A stretch of 64,000 nucleotides of DNA from Cellulomonas xylanilytica (GCF_007989805.1 NZ_BJUB01000005.1:229823-293822), one strand, 5' to 3'. Shown: positions 35,974-45,834, counted from the stretch's first letter. Program-made: numbers and translations. The notes: generated by a model not told the origin, from the letters alone.

Positions 35974-37028
35974 GACGTCAGAACCCGTTCGTAGACCTCG
36001 ATGTGGCGGTCGGTCGACCGCGCCCAGCTGAAGCTGTCACTCCAGATGGGACCCTCCTGCCGGCAGGCTGCCAGCCAGGCCTCGTCGCCGAGCGCGTCGG
36101 TGATTCCCGCGGCGATGCCGTCCGCGTCGAGGCTGGTCAGCATCCGGGACGGCCCGGCGACCTCCGGCAGCGAGCCGCGGTCGGACGTGATCACCGGCGC
36201 GCCGGCTGCGAGCGCCTCGAGGACCGGGAGCCCAAAGCCCTCATAGAGGCTCGGGAAGACGAACGCCGTGCAGGCCTGGATCAGGGCGACCTTCTCCGAC
36301 TCCGCGACGAAGCCCAGGTAGGTCACGCGAGGAGCGTCGGCGATCGCGCGCATCGCGTCCTCGGAGTTCCAGGCTGGACGGCCCGCCACGACCAGCGGGG
36401 GGAGGCTCGGGTCGGCCGCGTGCGCACGCACCAGCTCGACGAGGTTCTTTCGCGGCTCGATGTTCCCGACGTAGAGAAGGAACTCCTCCGGGAGGGTCGT
36501 CGCGAGGTGCGCGGGCAGCCCGACGGGCGTCCTCAGCGAGGCGGTGTCCACACCGTGCGGAATCACGGTCAGGGAGTCCCGTGCGATGCCGAAGATCGCC
36601 GCGACGTCGTCGGCGCTCGACTCGGAGACGGTGATGACGTGATCCGTCCCCGCGATCGCCCGGGCGACTCGTCGCCGCCAGACCGACTCCTGCCGGGCGT
36701 TGCGGGCGCTGCTGATCCACCGGCTGGCGACGCCGTGCACCGTGACGACGGAAGGGGCCCGTGTGCCGAGCAAGGGCCCGGTGTCGGCGACATAGTGGAC
36801 GACGGTGCTCTCTGGCCGGTTCCGCAACCCCTCGACCGTCTCCCAGGCAGCCGTGATCGCCGCCCGGGAGCTGTACCGCATCGTCGACACCTCGATCCCG
36901 CGCTCGACGAGGCCCGCTCGCACGGCGCGTGCGTAGGTCGTGTTCCCGCCGACGTGACGGTCGAGGATCCGACCTGGCATGACGACATTCCGAACAGGAG
37001 ACAACGACGATCCTCTCGTAGTGCGCAC
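35970..37028 (-). CDS. Glycosyltransferase family 4
   Basis: 352 residues from GTG 37028. Alternatives are a TTG eight codons later with GAGAGG 7 nt upstream, or ATG 36980. GT-B fold: GGNTTYARAVRAGLVERG, VVTVHGVAS, HVITVSESSADDVAAIFGI, LTVIPHGVDT, EFLLYVGNIEPRKNLVELVRAH, and the E-x7-E retaining motif in PSLYEGFGLPVLEALAAGAPVITSD. Retaining enzyme, probably mannosyl- or glucosyltransferase-like. Starts 39 nt after the polymerase stop and overlaps the pyruvyl transferase by ATGA. Confidence 0.93.
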   Translation of the reverse strand: MRTTRGSSLSPVRNVVMPGRILDRHVGGNTTYARAVRAGLVERGIEVSTMRYSSRAAITAAWETVEGLRNRPESTVVHYVADTGPLLGTRAPSVVTVHGVASRWISSARNARQESVWRRRVARAIAGTDHVITVSESSADDVAAIFGIARDSLTVIPHGVDTASLRTPVGLPAHLATTLPEEFLLYVGNIEPRKNLVELVRAHAADPSLPPLVVAGRPAWNSEDAMRAIADAPRVTYLGFVAESEKVALIQACTAFVFPSLYEGFGLPVLEALAAGAPVITSDRGSLPEVAGPSRMLTSLDADGIAAGITDALGDEAWLAACRQEGPIWSDSFSWARSTDRHIEVYERVLTS

Positions 37029-37066
37029 CGGCGGTCAGCGCAGGTGTACGTGAAACGTGCGGGCGG

Positions 37067-38422
37067 TCAGCCCTGTCGGCGGCCAGGCCGCACGAGCGAG
37101 CTCGTCACGACAGGCGCTTGATTGCTGGACCGGAGAGCCGGTGGCGTCGAACGAGGGTCGCGCACCGCGCCTCCCGTCCTCCGTACCGACGACGGCAGGG
37201 CGGCGAATGCGAGCAGCAGGGGGATCCAGTACTGGTACTGGACGAGGAAGGCGGCCGATCCCGCGTAGACGAGAATGGCGGCCACGACGGCGACCGGAAG
37301 CGCCCACCGGCCTTGGACGATTCCGTTGACAACGGCGAGCGCCCCCATCGAATACACGACTAGCGCCACGACCGCGAGCAGGACACCGCCTTGGAACCAC
37401 GCACGCAGCGGGTAGTTGTGGACCACCGTGACACCGTTGAAGGTGCCCGAGCTCTCACCGTCGAGGCCCCGGCCGATGACTGGGTGCGTCCGGATGCTCT
37501 CGATCGCGTAGTTGTACGTCTGCTCCCTGTCGAGCAGCGACCCGGTCGCGTCATCGCCCACGCCGCTCACACTTGACACGCGCTCGCTGACGCGGTCGCC
37601 GAGGAACGCAAAGCTGGCGCCACCGGCGGACGCGACCGGCACGACGATCGCCACGACCAGCAGACCCGCCGAGACGATCCGTGTGACCGCCCGCTGCGCC
37701 ACGAGCAAGACCGGGAGCCCGACGACCAAGGCCATGGTGCCGCTCAGGCTGCCGCTCGTCACGAGCGTGCCGAGGTGGATCGGGACCAGCACGACCAGCG
37801 CGGGCAGCCATCCCTTGTTGCGGCCGATGACCCAGCGCAGCACCGCCAGCAATGCGAGCGACGACATGAGCCCAAGAATGTTGGGGTGCCCTGCGAGGCC
37901 GTTCGCGCGACCCCCTCGCGCGACCTGGCCGAGGACCGCGGCGCCACCGAACTGGAGGAATCCCGCGAGCGCTGAGACGGTCTGCACCGCCACGAAGGCC
38001 CACGTCGCCCGGATCGCAAACCTCGGGGAAGCGCGAACGTAGAACGCGAGCACGAATGGAGCCAACCCGATGATGATCGCGAAGCGGGCCCCGGTCCAGA
38101 AGCTCGCGGTCGGGTTCACGCCCGCGCCCGTGAGCAGCCCTGCTGCCAGGGAGAGCAGGGCGAGAACCGGCCAGACGGAGGAAAACGCCGGTCGTGCGAG
38201 CCGGCCGAACGCGGCGCACGCCAGGATGGCGACCAGCACGCCGTGTGCGGGCAGCCCACCGAAGGAGAACGAGATCGTCCGCTCGACGGGCGTCAGCGCG
38301 ACGATGGCGATCCAGACCGCGCTCCCGAACGCCACGCGTCGCGGTCGGTCGCCGGAACCGCCGCGCAGGCTGGTCCCTCCTTGCGAGCCCGTCATGCTCG
38401 TCGACACCACTAACGAGGTCAC
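37067..38422 (-). CDS. O-antigen ligase/polymerase-like membrane protein (Wzy-type)
   Basis: 451 residues with about 11-12 membrane helices. Wzy_C/O-antigen ligase family marks: ANGLAGHPNILGLMSSLALLAVLR, GSLSGTMALVVGL, and the large periplasm-side loop with REQTYNYAIESIRTHPVIGRGLDGESSGTFNGVTVVHNYPLRAWFQGG (the H-N-x-x-L motif). Most likely the polymerase of the exopolysaccharide, since the same operon has a Wzx flippase and a Wzz partner lies next to it. The GTG start overlaps the upstream glycosyltransferase stop (GTGA). Confidence 0.88.
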   Translation of the reverse strand: MTSLVVSTSMTGSQGGTSLRGGSGDRPRRVAFGSAVWIAIVALTPVERTISFSFGGLPAHGVLVAILACAAFGRLARPAFSSVWPVLALLSLAAGLLTGAGVNPTASFWTGARFAIIIGLAPFVLAFYVRASPRFAIRATWAFVAVQTVSALAGFLQFGGAAVLGQVARGGRANGLAGHPNILGLMSSLALLAVLRWVIGRNKGWLPALVVLVPIHLGTLVTSGSLSGTMALVVGLPVLLVAQRAVTRIVSAGLLVVAIVVPVASAGGASFAFLGDRVSERVSSVSGVGDDATGSLLDREQTYNYAIESIRTHPVIGRGLDGESSGTFNGVTVVHNYPLRAWFQGGVLLAVVALVVYSMGALAVVNGIVQGRWALPVAVVAAILVYAGSAAFLVQYQYWIPLLLAFAALPSSVRRTGGAVRDPRSTPPALRSSNQAPVVTSSLVRPGRRQG

Positions 38423-39528
38423 GAGCGCGCCCCCTGGCCTGCAACCGTGAGGGTGATCTCGGTGGTGGCTCGCAGGCTCTCGTCGGCGGACCGGTTCTGC
38501 AGCACGTGAGCGCGCCCCGACACTGCGAGCCGCTGTCGGCGGTCTCCGTCCCGTGCGAAACGAACGAGTGCCTCGGCAAGGAGATCGACGTCGTCGGGTA
38601 CGAGGGCGGCTTCCTCGTCTTCCACGAGCTCGCCGAACCCACCCACGGCCGACCCGACGACCGCGCGTCCCATCGCCATCGCCTCGAGCGGGACTAGCGC
38701 GGCCCCCTCCCAGCGGGACGGCATGACGACGAGGTCAGCGGCGGCGTACCAATCCCGGGGATCTGTGACCGCGCCGACCAGGCGGACGTGATCGGACGCG
38801 TCCGCTGCCAGGCGCTCGCGCCAGGGGCCGTCACCGACGAGGACGAGGACCGCGCCGGCCGGCAGGCTCGAGCGCGCTCGCTGCCACGCGGCCACCAGCA
38901 CGTCCTGACCCTTCTGCCGGCACAGCCGTCCGACGCAGGCCACGACGAACGCGTTTGCAGGCAAACCGAGCGTGCGTCGCGCGGTCCCGGAGTCGACCGG
39001 TTGCCACCGGCTCACGTCAATTCCGTTGTGGACGGTTCGCACGGTGTCGACCCCGAGCGCCGCTGCCCGCTGAGCCTCGGCGTCACTCACGCAGATCGTT
39101 ACGTTCGTCCATCGGTCCGCGTAGCGCTCCCACGCCCGGACTGCCGTCGAGACGGGCCACCGAACCGCCTCGTCCCCCCAGGCGTGCGGCTGGAACAGGG
39201 TCTGCGTCCGACCGCGGAGCACGAGACGCCCGACGAGTCCCGCCTTCGAGCTGTGCAGGTGCACCACGTCTGGCGTCCAGGCCGCCAGGATCGACCGGAG
39301 GCTGACCGCTTCCGTGCGGAGCCCCCGGACCGGGGACCGGCGCGCCGACCAGTCGACCACGGGCACGCCCTGCGACCGCAACCGCGCAGCGAGCGGCCCG
39401 GCGCAGGCGACCGCGACGTCCACGCCGTGCCGGTGCTGGTGGATGGCCAGATCGTGCACGACCGCTGCGACGCCCGCATCCGTCGGTTGCGTGACGTGCA
39501 GAACCCGCGGCGCTTGCCGGTCGCCCAC
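38419..39528 (-). CDS. Glycosyltransferase family 4
   Basis: 369 residues from GTG 39528, directly after the wcaJ stop (TGA-GTG). RVLHVTQPTDAGVAAVVHDLAIHQHRHG, DVVHLHSSKAGLVGRLVLRGR, TLFQPHAWGDEAV, ICVSDAEAQRAAALGV, VRTVHNGIDVSRW, VVACVGRLCRQKGQDVLVAAWQ, VLVGDGPWRERL, and MPSRWEGAALVPLEAMAMGRAVVGSAVGG (E-x7-E). Retaining enzyme. As the first glycosyltransferase after the initiating enzyme, it is a candidate for adding the second sugar; this is inference from gene order. Confidence 0.93.
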   Translation of the reverse strand: MGDRQAPRVLHVTQPTDAGVAAVVHDLAIHQHRHGVDVAVACAGPLAARLRSQGVPVVDWSARRSPVRGLRTEAVSLRSILAAWTPDVVHLHSSKAGLVGRLVLRGRTQTLFQPHAWGDEAVRWPVSTAVRAWERYADRWTNVTICVSDAEAQRAAALGVDTVRTVHNGIDVSRWQPVDSGTARRTLGLPANAFVVACVGRLCRQKGQDVLVAAWQRARSSLPAGAVLVLVGDGPWRERLAADASDHVRLVGAVTDPRDWYAAADLVVMPSRWEGAALVPLEAMAMGRAVVGSAVGGFGELVEDEEAALVPDDVDLLAEALVRFARDGDRRQRLAVSGRAHVLQNRSADESLRATTEITLTVAGQGARS

Positions 39529-41040
39529 TCAGCGGGCCCCGTCGCCGGTCAGGACGACCTTCACGGTCCGCGCGACGATGAGGACGTCCCCGAACAGAGT
39601 CCAGTTCTCGACGTAGTTTACGTCCATCCGGATTCCCTGCTCGACGGACAAGCCGGAGCGGCCGGACACCTGCCACAGCCCTGTCAGTCCCGGCTTGACC
39701 AAGAGCCGGCGGTGGGCTGTCCGGTCGTAGAGTGCCACCTCCGCGCCGATCTGCGGACGGGGTCCCACGAGACTCATGTCGCCGCGCAGCACGTTGAAGA
39801 GCTGCGGCAGCTCATCCAACGAGTACTTCCGCAGCACGGCTCCGACCTTGGTGACCCGCGGATCGTTCTTAGGCTTGTAGAACAGGCCGACGCTCTCGAC
39901 GCCCTCGAGTGCGAGAACCTCGCTCAGGCGGTCGTGGGCGTTGGACACCATCGAGCGGAACTTGATCATGCGGAAGCGTCGGCCGTCCTTGCCGATCCGC
40001 TCCTGCGTGTAGAACACAGGGCCTCGGCTGGTGGTCGCGACCAAAATTGCCAGCACGAGCAGCAGCGGAGAGATGAGCACGGTGATGAGCGCCGCGCCGA
40101 CCCAGTCGAAGACTGACTTCAAGATGTACCGGCCACCGGTGAACCTGGGCTCGTCGACGTACATCAGCGGCAGTCCGGACACGGGCTGCATCATCACGCG
40201 GGGACCCGCGACGTCGAGAAGCGTCAGGGTGAGTGCAAGGTCGATCCCTTTGCCCTCGAGGTCCCACCCCAGCCGCCGGACCGTCTCCGAGGTGATCGCG
40301 TCTGCACCGGTCACTGCGACCGCAGACGCTCCGATCTCCTGGGCGACGCGAGCAGCGCTCTCCATCGACCCGAGGACGGGGACCTTGCGGATCTTCTCGC
40401 CCTCCGCGACTTCTCCAGTGGGCACGCAGACACCGACCACTCCGTAGCCTGCGTGCGGGCTGCGGTGCAGCTCGTCGATCAACCGCGCTGCCTTGTCGCG
40501 GTGGCCGATCACCAGGAGGCCCGACTTGAAATCGCCTGCCTCGCGACGACGCTGCAGCCATCGACGCCACCCGAACCGCCCGGCCATCACGAGCGCCAGG
40601 CCGAGAGGGGCCGCGAACCCCAGATAACCTCGGCCGATCTCCATGCGCAGCAGGTAGGCGATGACGGCGACCGCGGCGAACAGGCGCCAGGTCACGCCGA
40701 ACACGCGGGAGTACTCGGCCGGCCCGCTGCCGACCACGCGACGGTGCCGGGTGCGGCCGATGGCCAGAGCCACCAGCCAGGCCGAGGCCAGCACCACCGA
40801 GACTGAGAGGTAGGACGGCGAGAACTCACCGGAGACTGACGCCAGCCCGGAGTCGAACCGCACGACGTACGCGACCGAGACGGCGATCAGGACCGCTGCC
40901 GTGTCCGTGGCGATCAGACGCGCCGCGTACCGCCGCCACCACCGAGGCGAGTCTGCGAGTAACGGGACTGCCGCCGGACGGTCTGCTGCCGACTCCCGTA
41001 CGTCTGCCACTCCTCGCGCGCGAACGTCTTGATCCGTCAT
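39529..41040 (-). CDS. Exopolysaccharide-initiating polyprenyl glycosylphosphotransferase (WcaJ/CpsE type)
   Basis: 503 residues. Four to five N-terminal membrane helices, a Rossmann-like CoA-binding-type domain ([36 protein letters not shown]), one more helix (~300-325) and the C-terminal Bac_transf domain: [71 protein letters not shown]. Transfers a sugar-1-phosphate onto undecaprenyl phosphate, starting each repeat unit. First gene of the eight-gene operon; a GGG[T/C]GA element lies ~105 bp upstream in the 214-bp region shared with the BY-kinase gene. Confidence 0.95.
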   Translation of the reverse strand: MTDQDVRARGVADVRESAADRPAAVPLLADSPRWWRRYAARLIATDTAAVLIAVSVAYVVRFDSGLASVSGEFSPSYLSVSVVLASAWLVALAIGRTRHRRVVGSGPAEYSRVFGVTWRLFAAVAVIAYLLRMEIGRGYLGFAAPLGLALVMAGRFGWRRWLQRRREAGDFKSGLLVIGHRDKAARLIDELHRSPHAGYGVVGVCVPTGEVAEGEKIRKVPVLGSMESAARVAQEIGASAVAVTGADAITSETVRRLGWDLEGKGIDLALTLTLLDVAGPRVMMQPVSGLPLMYVDEPRFTGGRYILKSVFDWVGAALITVLISPLLLVLAILVATTSRGPVFYTQERIGKDGRRFRMIKFRSMVSNAHDRLSEVLALEGVESVGLFYKPKNDPRVTKVGAVLRKYSLDELPQLFNVLRGDMSLVGPRPQIGAEVALYDRTAHRRLLVKPGLTGLWQVSGRSGLSVEQGIRMDVNYVENWTLFGDVLIVARTVKVVLTGDGAR

Positions 41041-41143
41041 GCCTACCCCCCCGGGTCACGCGCATACCGTCGCAGGCACCGCAGTATTAGCCCCAGGCTA
41101 CCTCTTCGATAAGACGCTCAATTCCTTCACCTGGCGCATCCGG

Positions 41144-41156
41144 GACAATTCGCCCC
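41144..41156 (-). promoter_or_regulatory. Recurrent GGG[T/C]GA element, copy 4 (wcaJ operon)
   Basis: Minus strand GGGGCGAATTGTCC, ~105-115 bp upstream of the wcaJ ATG (41040), in the divergent promoter region 41041-41254. In that region the plus-strand gene also begins. Confidence 0.45.
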
Positions 41157-41254
41157 GTTCTTCTGCACATCGGACGCTGATCGTGTACATCGCGCGTGAG
41201 ACACTCGTTCCTGAATCGCGCACGGTGCGCACGGGGGACGGGGAGTATCGGTTC

Positions 41255-42811
41255 GTGGAGATTCAGGACTATCTGGTCATTCTGCGCAAACGTTGGGTGT
41301 CCATCCTCGCGATCACCCTGATCACCGGTGCAGCAGCCTTCGCCTTGTCACTCACCATGACTCCCCTTTACCAGTCGAAGACTCAGCTGTTCGTCTCGGT
41401 GCAGGGCGGGTCCTCCACGAGCGAGCTGCTTCAGGGATCGAACTTCACCCGCCAGCAGGTGACCTCTTACACGCAACTGGTCACCAGTCCCCTCGTGCTC
41501 GGTCCGGTCATCGACGACATGGGTCTCGACATGCGCGCCGAGGACCTGGCCAAGCGCGTCAGCGCCAACTCTCCACTCGACACCTCACTGATCAATCTCG
41601 AGGTCACCGACGAGAACCCGGGCATCGCCGCCGCGCTAGCTGACGCTATCGCCAGCGAGTTCAAGTCGGTCATTGCCGACCTCGAGACACCGGCGGACGG
41701 CGGCACGTCCGCTGTGAAGGTCTCCATCGTCCGCGACGCCGCCGCAGCAGGCACCCCCGCATCGCCAAACATGAAGCTGAATACGGCGCTCGGGCTGTTC
41801 CTCGGGCTCGTCGTCGGGGTTGCCATCGCCGTGCTTCGCGAGGTCCTCAACACCCGCATCCGCGGGGAGTCGGACGTAGCCCGGGTGACCACGACCTCCG
41901 TCATCGGCATCATCCCCGACGACCCCGACGCCCCCGTGCACCCGCTCATCGTGCAGAGCAGCCCGCACAGCCAGCGGTCCGAGGCGTTCCGGCGGCTGCG
42001 GACGAACCTGCAGTTCCTTGACATCGCCGATCGGCCGCAATCCATCGTCATCACGTCGTCGCTGCCGGGCGAGGGCAAGTCGACAACGTCGATCAACGTG
42101 GCGATCACGCTGGCCGACGCCGGGACGCGCGTCGCGCTGATCGACGCCGACCTGCGGCGCCCGTCGGTCGCCAAGTACATGGGGCTCGAGGGCAAGGTCG
42201 GCCTCACGACCGTCCTGATCGGTCGCGCGAGCGTCGAGGACGTCATCCAGCCGTGGGGCAACGGCTACCTGCACGTCCTGCCTGCCGGTCAGGTACCGCC
42301 GAACCCCAGCGAGCTGCTCGGTTCGCTCGCGATGGCGCACCTGCTGGAGAAGCTGACGTCGCAGTACGACGTCGTCATCGTCGACACGGCTCCCCTGCTG
42401 CCGGTCACCGACGCGGCGATCCTGTCCAAGCTGACCGGAGGCGCGCTGCTGGTCGTCGGTGCGGACAAGCTGCACCGCAACCAGCTGGCGGAGTCCGTGG
42501 GAGCGCTGGAGACGGTCGGCGCCCGGATCCTCGGCATCGTCGTGAACCGGCAGAAGCGCAAGCAGAGCGACCAGTACGCGTACTACGACTACACGCCCAC
42601 GCCGGCCACGGCGGCCGACTCGGGCCGCGGCGGTCGCAAGAAGCGCAAGGGCGCCCCGCCCGCCCGGGCGCCGCAGCCCTCAGAGCCGTCGGTGGTCACC
42701 GGTCCGACGACGTTGTGGCCCGGTGACTCCCTGAGCGACACCCAGCTGCTCGACTTCCAGCGTCAGCAGGCGCAGAACGCGCCCGCACAGCATCAGCGAC
42801 CGAGCACCTGA
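41255..42811 (+). CDS. Wzz chain-length regulator fused to a BY-type tyrosine kinase
   Basis: 518 residues from GTG 41255 (GGGGAG 9 nt upstream; VEIQDYLVILRKRW is the usual N-terminus). Wzz part with membrane helices near 15-35 and 176-196. The cytoplasmic BY-kinase has Walker A SLPGEGKST (269-277), Walker A' ALIDADLRRPS (~294-304) and Walker B VVIVDTAPLLP (373-383). Residues 440-446 hold a tyrosine cluster (Y441, Y443, Y444, Y446), the autophosphorylation tail, followed by a basic/Pro-rich end. Controls polymer length and export. Its phosphatase partner is probably the one at 46788. Confidence 0.95.
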   Translation: MEIQDYLVILRKRWVSILAITLITGAAAFALSLTMTPLYQSKTQLFVSVQGGSSTSELLQGSNFTRQQVTSYTQLVTSPLVLGPVIDDMGLDMRAEDLAKRVSANSPLDTSLINLEVTDENPGIAAALADAIASEFKSVIADLETPADGGTSAVKVSIVRDAAAAGTPASPNMKLNTALGLFLGLVVGVAIAVLREVLNTRIRGESDVARVTTTSVIGIIPDDPDAPVHPLIVQSSPHSQRSEAFRRLRTNLQFLDIADRPQSIVITSSLPGEGKSTTSINVAITLADAGTRVALIDADLRRPSVAKYMGLEGKVGLTTVLIGRASVEDVIQPWGNGYLHVLPAGQVPPNPSELLGSLAMAHLLEKLTSQYDVVIVDTAPLLPVTDAAILSKLTGGALLVVGADKLHRNQLAESVGALETVGARILGIVVNRQKRKQSDQYAYYDYTPTPATAADSGRGGRKKRKGAPPARAPQPSEPSVVTGPTTLWPGDSLSDTQLLDFQRQQAQNAPAQHQRPST

Positions 42812-42832
42812 GCAACCACGCGCTGAACGGCC

Positions 42833-42864
42833 GACGGCCCCGGACCTCACGGTCCGGGGCCGTC
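42833..42864 (+). terminator. Terminator after the Wzz/BY-kinase gene
   Basis: Perfect 14-bp stem GACGGCCCCGGACC / GGTCCGGGGCCGTC with a TCAC loop, 21 nt after the stop. Confidence 0.85.
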
Positions 42865-43134
42865 CTCGTGCGGGAGGCCCGTCGGTGTGCGATGCGTCGA
42901 TCCGCTCGGCGTCGCCCTCGGCTGCGGGGTCGGAGGCTCGGGGAACTGGGTCCCGGTCGGGCACCGGGAGCGCCTGGGCGGGCACCGAGAGGTTCTGGCA
43001 CCATCCCACCCGTCGATCGTCGCGTCCCGGCGGTCCGTCCAGCCGTCGCGGACGCGGTACGGCGGATCGGACTCGCCGTTCCGGATCCTCGCGGCTCGAG
43101 GAGCCGGCCTGCAGCCGGACCTACCCCGGACACA
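42865..43134. other. Non-coding gap without recognised content
   Basis: Between the two terminators I see no gene with family resemblance, no RNA and no repeat. Open frames here are GC-driven and low in hydrophobic order. Confidence 0.5.
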
Positions 43135-43169
43135 CGAGAGCCCCGCACCAGGTCGGTACGGGGCTCTCG
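43135..43169 (-). terminator. Terminator after LSSTG surface protein B
   Basis: CGAGAGCCCCG pairs with CGGGGCTCTCG (11-bp stem), 17 nt past the stop of the minus-strand gene at 43186. Confidence 0.75.
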
Positions 43170-43185
43170 GTCAGTGCGAGGTGCT

Positions 43186-43713
43186 TCAGGCTGCGGCATC
43201 CGCCGAGCGGCGGCGGGCCATGACGACGCCACCGGCGCCGACGAGCACCAGAGCGCCGGCGCCCAGGGCGATCGGCAGCGCGTTGGAACCGGTCGAGCTC
43301 AGGTTCCCACCGGGAGCGGCCGCGGACGCGCCCGCGACGGTCACAGCCTGCGTGCTCAGGACGGCGCCCGACGCGGTGTCGGTGGCGACGAGCGTGTAGG
43401 TGCCGGCCTGGCTGAGCGTGACGGTGAAGACCGCGGTGCCCGCGGAGTTCGTGGTCTTGGTGAGCGCGCGCGTCCCCGCGATGGTGATCGCGGAGTCGGG
43501 GATCGAGGCCGGGTTGCTGGTGATGGTCAGCGTGACGTCGGCGCCGGCGGGGCCGACGACCGTCACGGTGAAGCTCTCACCGGCGGCGGGCGTGGTGTCG
43601 GAGACCGTGCCCCTGTTCGTGTAGTCCTGGGCGCCATAGGCCATGGCGGCGGACGGGACGAGCGCGAGTGCAACGGCAGCAACAGCGACCAGAGCGGTGC
43701 GGCGAATCTTCAT
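43186..43713 (-). CDS. Secreted surface protein B with LSSTG-type anchor signal
   Basis: 175 residues from ATG 43713, with GGGGGG 8 nt upstream. Signal peptide MKIRRTALVAVAAVALALVPSAAMA. One Ig-like domain (GESFTVTVVGPAGADVTLTITSNPASIPDSAITIAGTRALTKTTNSAGTAVFTVTLSQAGTYTLVATDTASG). Sorting tail: NLSSTGSN, hydrophobic ALPIALGAGALVLVGAGGVVMA, RRRSADAAA. Closely related to protein A at 45868 through the Ig-like domain and tail, so the two arose by duplication around the DUF4012 gene. Follows that gene by 66 bp; a GGGTGA copy lies ~98 bp upstream. Confidence 0.88.
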   Translation of the reverse strand: MKIRRTALVAVAAVALALVPSAAMAYGAQDYTNRGTVSDTTPAAGESFTVTVVGPAGADVTLTITSNPASIPDSAITIAGTRALTKTTNSAGTAVFTVTLSQAGTYTLVATDTASGAVLSTQAVTVAGASAAAPGGNLSSTGSNALPIALGAGALVLVGAGGVVMARRRSADAAA

Positions 43714-43779
43714 GTGGGTGTCCCCCCGGACGGTCGTGTTACTGGAGTGGCGAGATGTGACTAGAGGCAACCGTACCTG

Positions 43780-45645
43780 TTACTTACCGCAGGCGGAAGC
43801 GACGATTGCGTCACCCTTTTGGCGGGCAGTCGGCGTCGAGCGAATGTGCACGTCAGCGCGCTGTTCCTTTCCGGTGACGATGTCCAGGTCGAGAGTCCCA
43901 CTTTCCCCCGGTATGAAGGTAAATGTCCGACCTCCTACCCCGAGATCATCATGAAGCTGCGCATGTAGGCCCTGCGGATCGGGTTTCACCCGAACCGAAT
44001 CGATTCCGCCACCGTCGGGCGCATATACCAGGACGTTTGTCCGAATGTCACCGAGGGGCACGATGTTGTCCAGCCCGACGAGGTAAGGGGGCAGCCCGGC
44101 AGCGTCCGGAGGTGCGTCGTACTGCAGCGTCACGACGGCGTGCACGATCTGCGAGCCGTCCGGCCGGCACTCGGTCGCCTCCGCGTCGATGGTCAGGTCG
44201 AGGTAGTAGCCGAGCTTGGCCTGCGTGCCGTCGTTGAGGAAGACGCCGATCACGGCCGAGTCGCCGTCGACCCCGCGCAGCGCGCCGCCGAGGACCGTCG
44301 GCGCCAGCAGGTCCTGCTCGCCCTCGAGGGTGGACCACACCATGAACCGGCCCTGGCGTGCCGCCTCGGCGAGTGCGTCCATGACGGCGGGTGCGTCGCC
44401 CTGGCCGCCCACGACCGCAGCGAAGACCGACGACGCGGTGTCGGCGAAGAAGGCGTCCTGGTCCTGCGGGTCCTCGAGGTCGAGATAGACCTGGTTCAGC
44501 AGCCGCTGGGCGGCGTCGTCACCGGAGAGCGTCGTGCCGTCGGAGAGCTCGACCGGACCGGTGGCGTCGAGCACGAGGCCGAGGGCGACCGGGTCGACGG
44601 ACAGGACGCCGTCGATGGTCCCGCCCACCTCCTGCTCCCAGATGGCCTTGGCCAGCGCACCCGAGCGCGGGAAGTCGGGTGTGAACGTCACGTCGCGCAT
44701 GTCGGTTCCCAGCAGCGGGCCGAAGAGGGAGAGCTCGGCGTCGGTGAGGGGCAGGGCGGGCTCGGTCAGCCCGCTGAGAGAGCCGCCGGCCCGGGTCTGG
44801 ACCACCGTGACCGCGCCGGCGTCCGCGCGCAGGTGCAGGACGGAGCCCGGGATGCCGCCGGTCGCCCGCTGCTCGGCGTTGTTCTGCACGAGCACCAGGT
44901 AGTTGCGCGGCCCGTCGGCGCCGAGCATCGCGGGCACGAGCTGTGCGGCTCGGGAGGCGGTCGCCGTGGTCACCGCGACGTCGGCCACCTGGTTGCGCAG
45001 GGTCTCGACCGGCTCGGCGACGAACCCGAGCAGGGCCGACGTGTCGAGGGCGTCGAGCTGCTCGGCGGTGATCTGCACGGACTCGTCGGCGGCGACGATC
45101 GCGGGTGCGGCCTCCTGCAGCGGGGCGAGGTCGACGCGACCGTTCACCGGTGCGAGCGCACCCGGGTCGACGAGCGTCGTCGCCTGCATGAGCGACGGCA
45201 GGGCGTGCTGGGCGAGGTCGTCGACGGCCTGGGCAACGGTCTGCACGGCGTCGACGTTGGCACCCACCCACGGGACGCTGCCCGCGAGCGTCCAGACGGG
45301 CCCGGTGGTCGCCCGGGCCGCGGTCGAGGAGTGCGCCTGCAGCTGCAGCAGCGTCCGGTCCGCGGACTCCGAGTCGCCGGCCCGCACCTGCTCCTGGAGG
45401 TCCTGGACGTCGGTCCGCGCGGCCTGGAGGGCGTCGGCGGCACGCTTGGCGTCCACCGCGAGCCAGGCACCGAGACCGATCACGACCACGAGCGCGACGG
45501 CGCAGCCGACGAGGACTCGGCGGAGGTTGCGGCGGCGGCGCGCTTGGACGTAGCTGGTGCGTCGGCGGCGGACCGTCTCCGGGTGCTCGGGCGCCTCCGG
45601 GACCGGCTGCGCGTTCCAGTCGTCTCCCCATCCCGGGTGCGTCAC
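43780..45645 (-). CDS. DUF4012 domain-containing membrane protein (paralogue 2)
   Basis: 621 residues. Basic cytoplasmic N-terminus, membrane helix ~43-65 (VLVGCAVALVVVIGLGAWLAV), helical stalk, then DUF4012: VPAMLGADGPRNYLVLVQNNAEQRATGGIPGSVLHLRADAG, TFTPDFPRSGALAKAIWEQEVGGTIDGVLSVDPVALGLVLDATGPV, VFLNDGTQAKLGYYLDLTI. Matches the protein at 23856-25664 along its length. Flanked on both sides by LSSTG proteins, as the first copy is by an LSATG protein. The last ~30 bp of the gene carry a GGGTGA element that belongs to the downstream gene. Confidence 0.9.
   Translation of the reverse strand: MTHPGWGDDWNAQPVPEAPEHPETVRRRRTSYVQARRRRNLRRVLVGCAVALVVVIGLGAWLAVDAKRAADALQAARTDVQDLQEQVRAGDSESADRTLLQLQAHSSTAARATTGPVWTLAGSVPWVGANVDAVQTVAQAVDDLAQHALPSLMQATTLVDPGALAPVNGRVDLAPLQEAAPAIVAADESVQITAEQLDALDTSALLGFVAEPVETLRNQVADVAVTTATASRAAQLVPAMLGADGPRNYLVLVQNNAEQRATGGIPGSVLHLRADAGAVTVVQTRAGGSLSGLTEPALPLTDAELSLFGPLLGTDMRDVTFTPDFPRSGALAKAIWEQEVGGTIDGVLSVDPVALGLVLDATGPVELSDGTTLSGDDAAQRLLNQVYLDLEDPQDQDAFFADTASSVFAAVVGGQGDAPAVMDALAEAARQGRFMVWSTLEGEQDLLAPTVLGGALRGVDGDSAVIGVFLNDGTQAKLGYYLDLTIDAEATECRPDGSQIVHAVVTLQYDAPPDAAGLPPYLVGLDNIVPLGDIRTNVLVYAPDGGGIDSVRVKPDPQGLHAQLHDDLGVGGRTFTFIPGESGTLDLDIVTGKEQRADVHIRSTPTARQKGDAIVASACGK
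43811..43822 (-). promoter_or_regulatory. Recurrent GGG[T/C]GA element, copy 5 (LSSTG protein B)
   Basis: Minus strand CCAAAAGGGTGACGCAATCG, ~98 bp upstream of ATG 43713, inside the 3' end of the DUF4012 gene. Confidence 0.35.
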
Positions 45646-45834
45646 GACGTCTCTCTCCCCCTGGCCACAGCCGCCGCCCGGGCAGGCGACCGCGGTCGGA
45701 ATGGTACCGGCGCCCCCTGGGTCGGCCGGTCAGGCGCGGAGGACCCTAGGTCGGACGCGTGGCACGCGACGCGATCGACGGTGAGCTTCTCCGCAGGAGC
45801 CCGCACTCGACGGGGCCGTCGACATGTCGCGCGC

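Noticed and set aside
42887..43399. 170-codon plus-strand frame covering the gap after the BY-kinase gene
   Set aside because: It crosses a strong terminator and runs antisense into the LSSTG gene; the composition is not protein-like.
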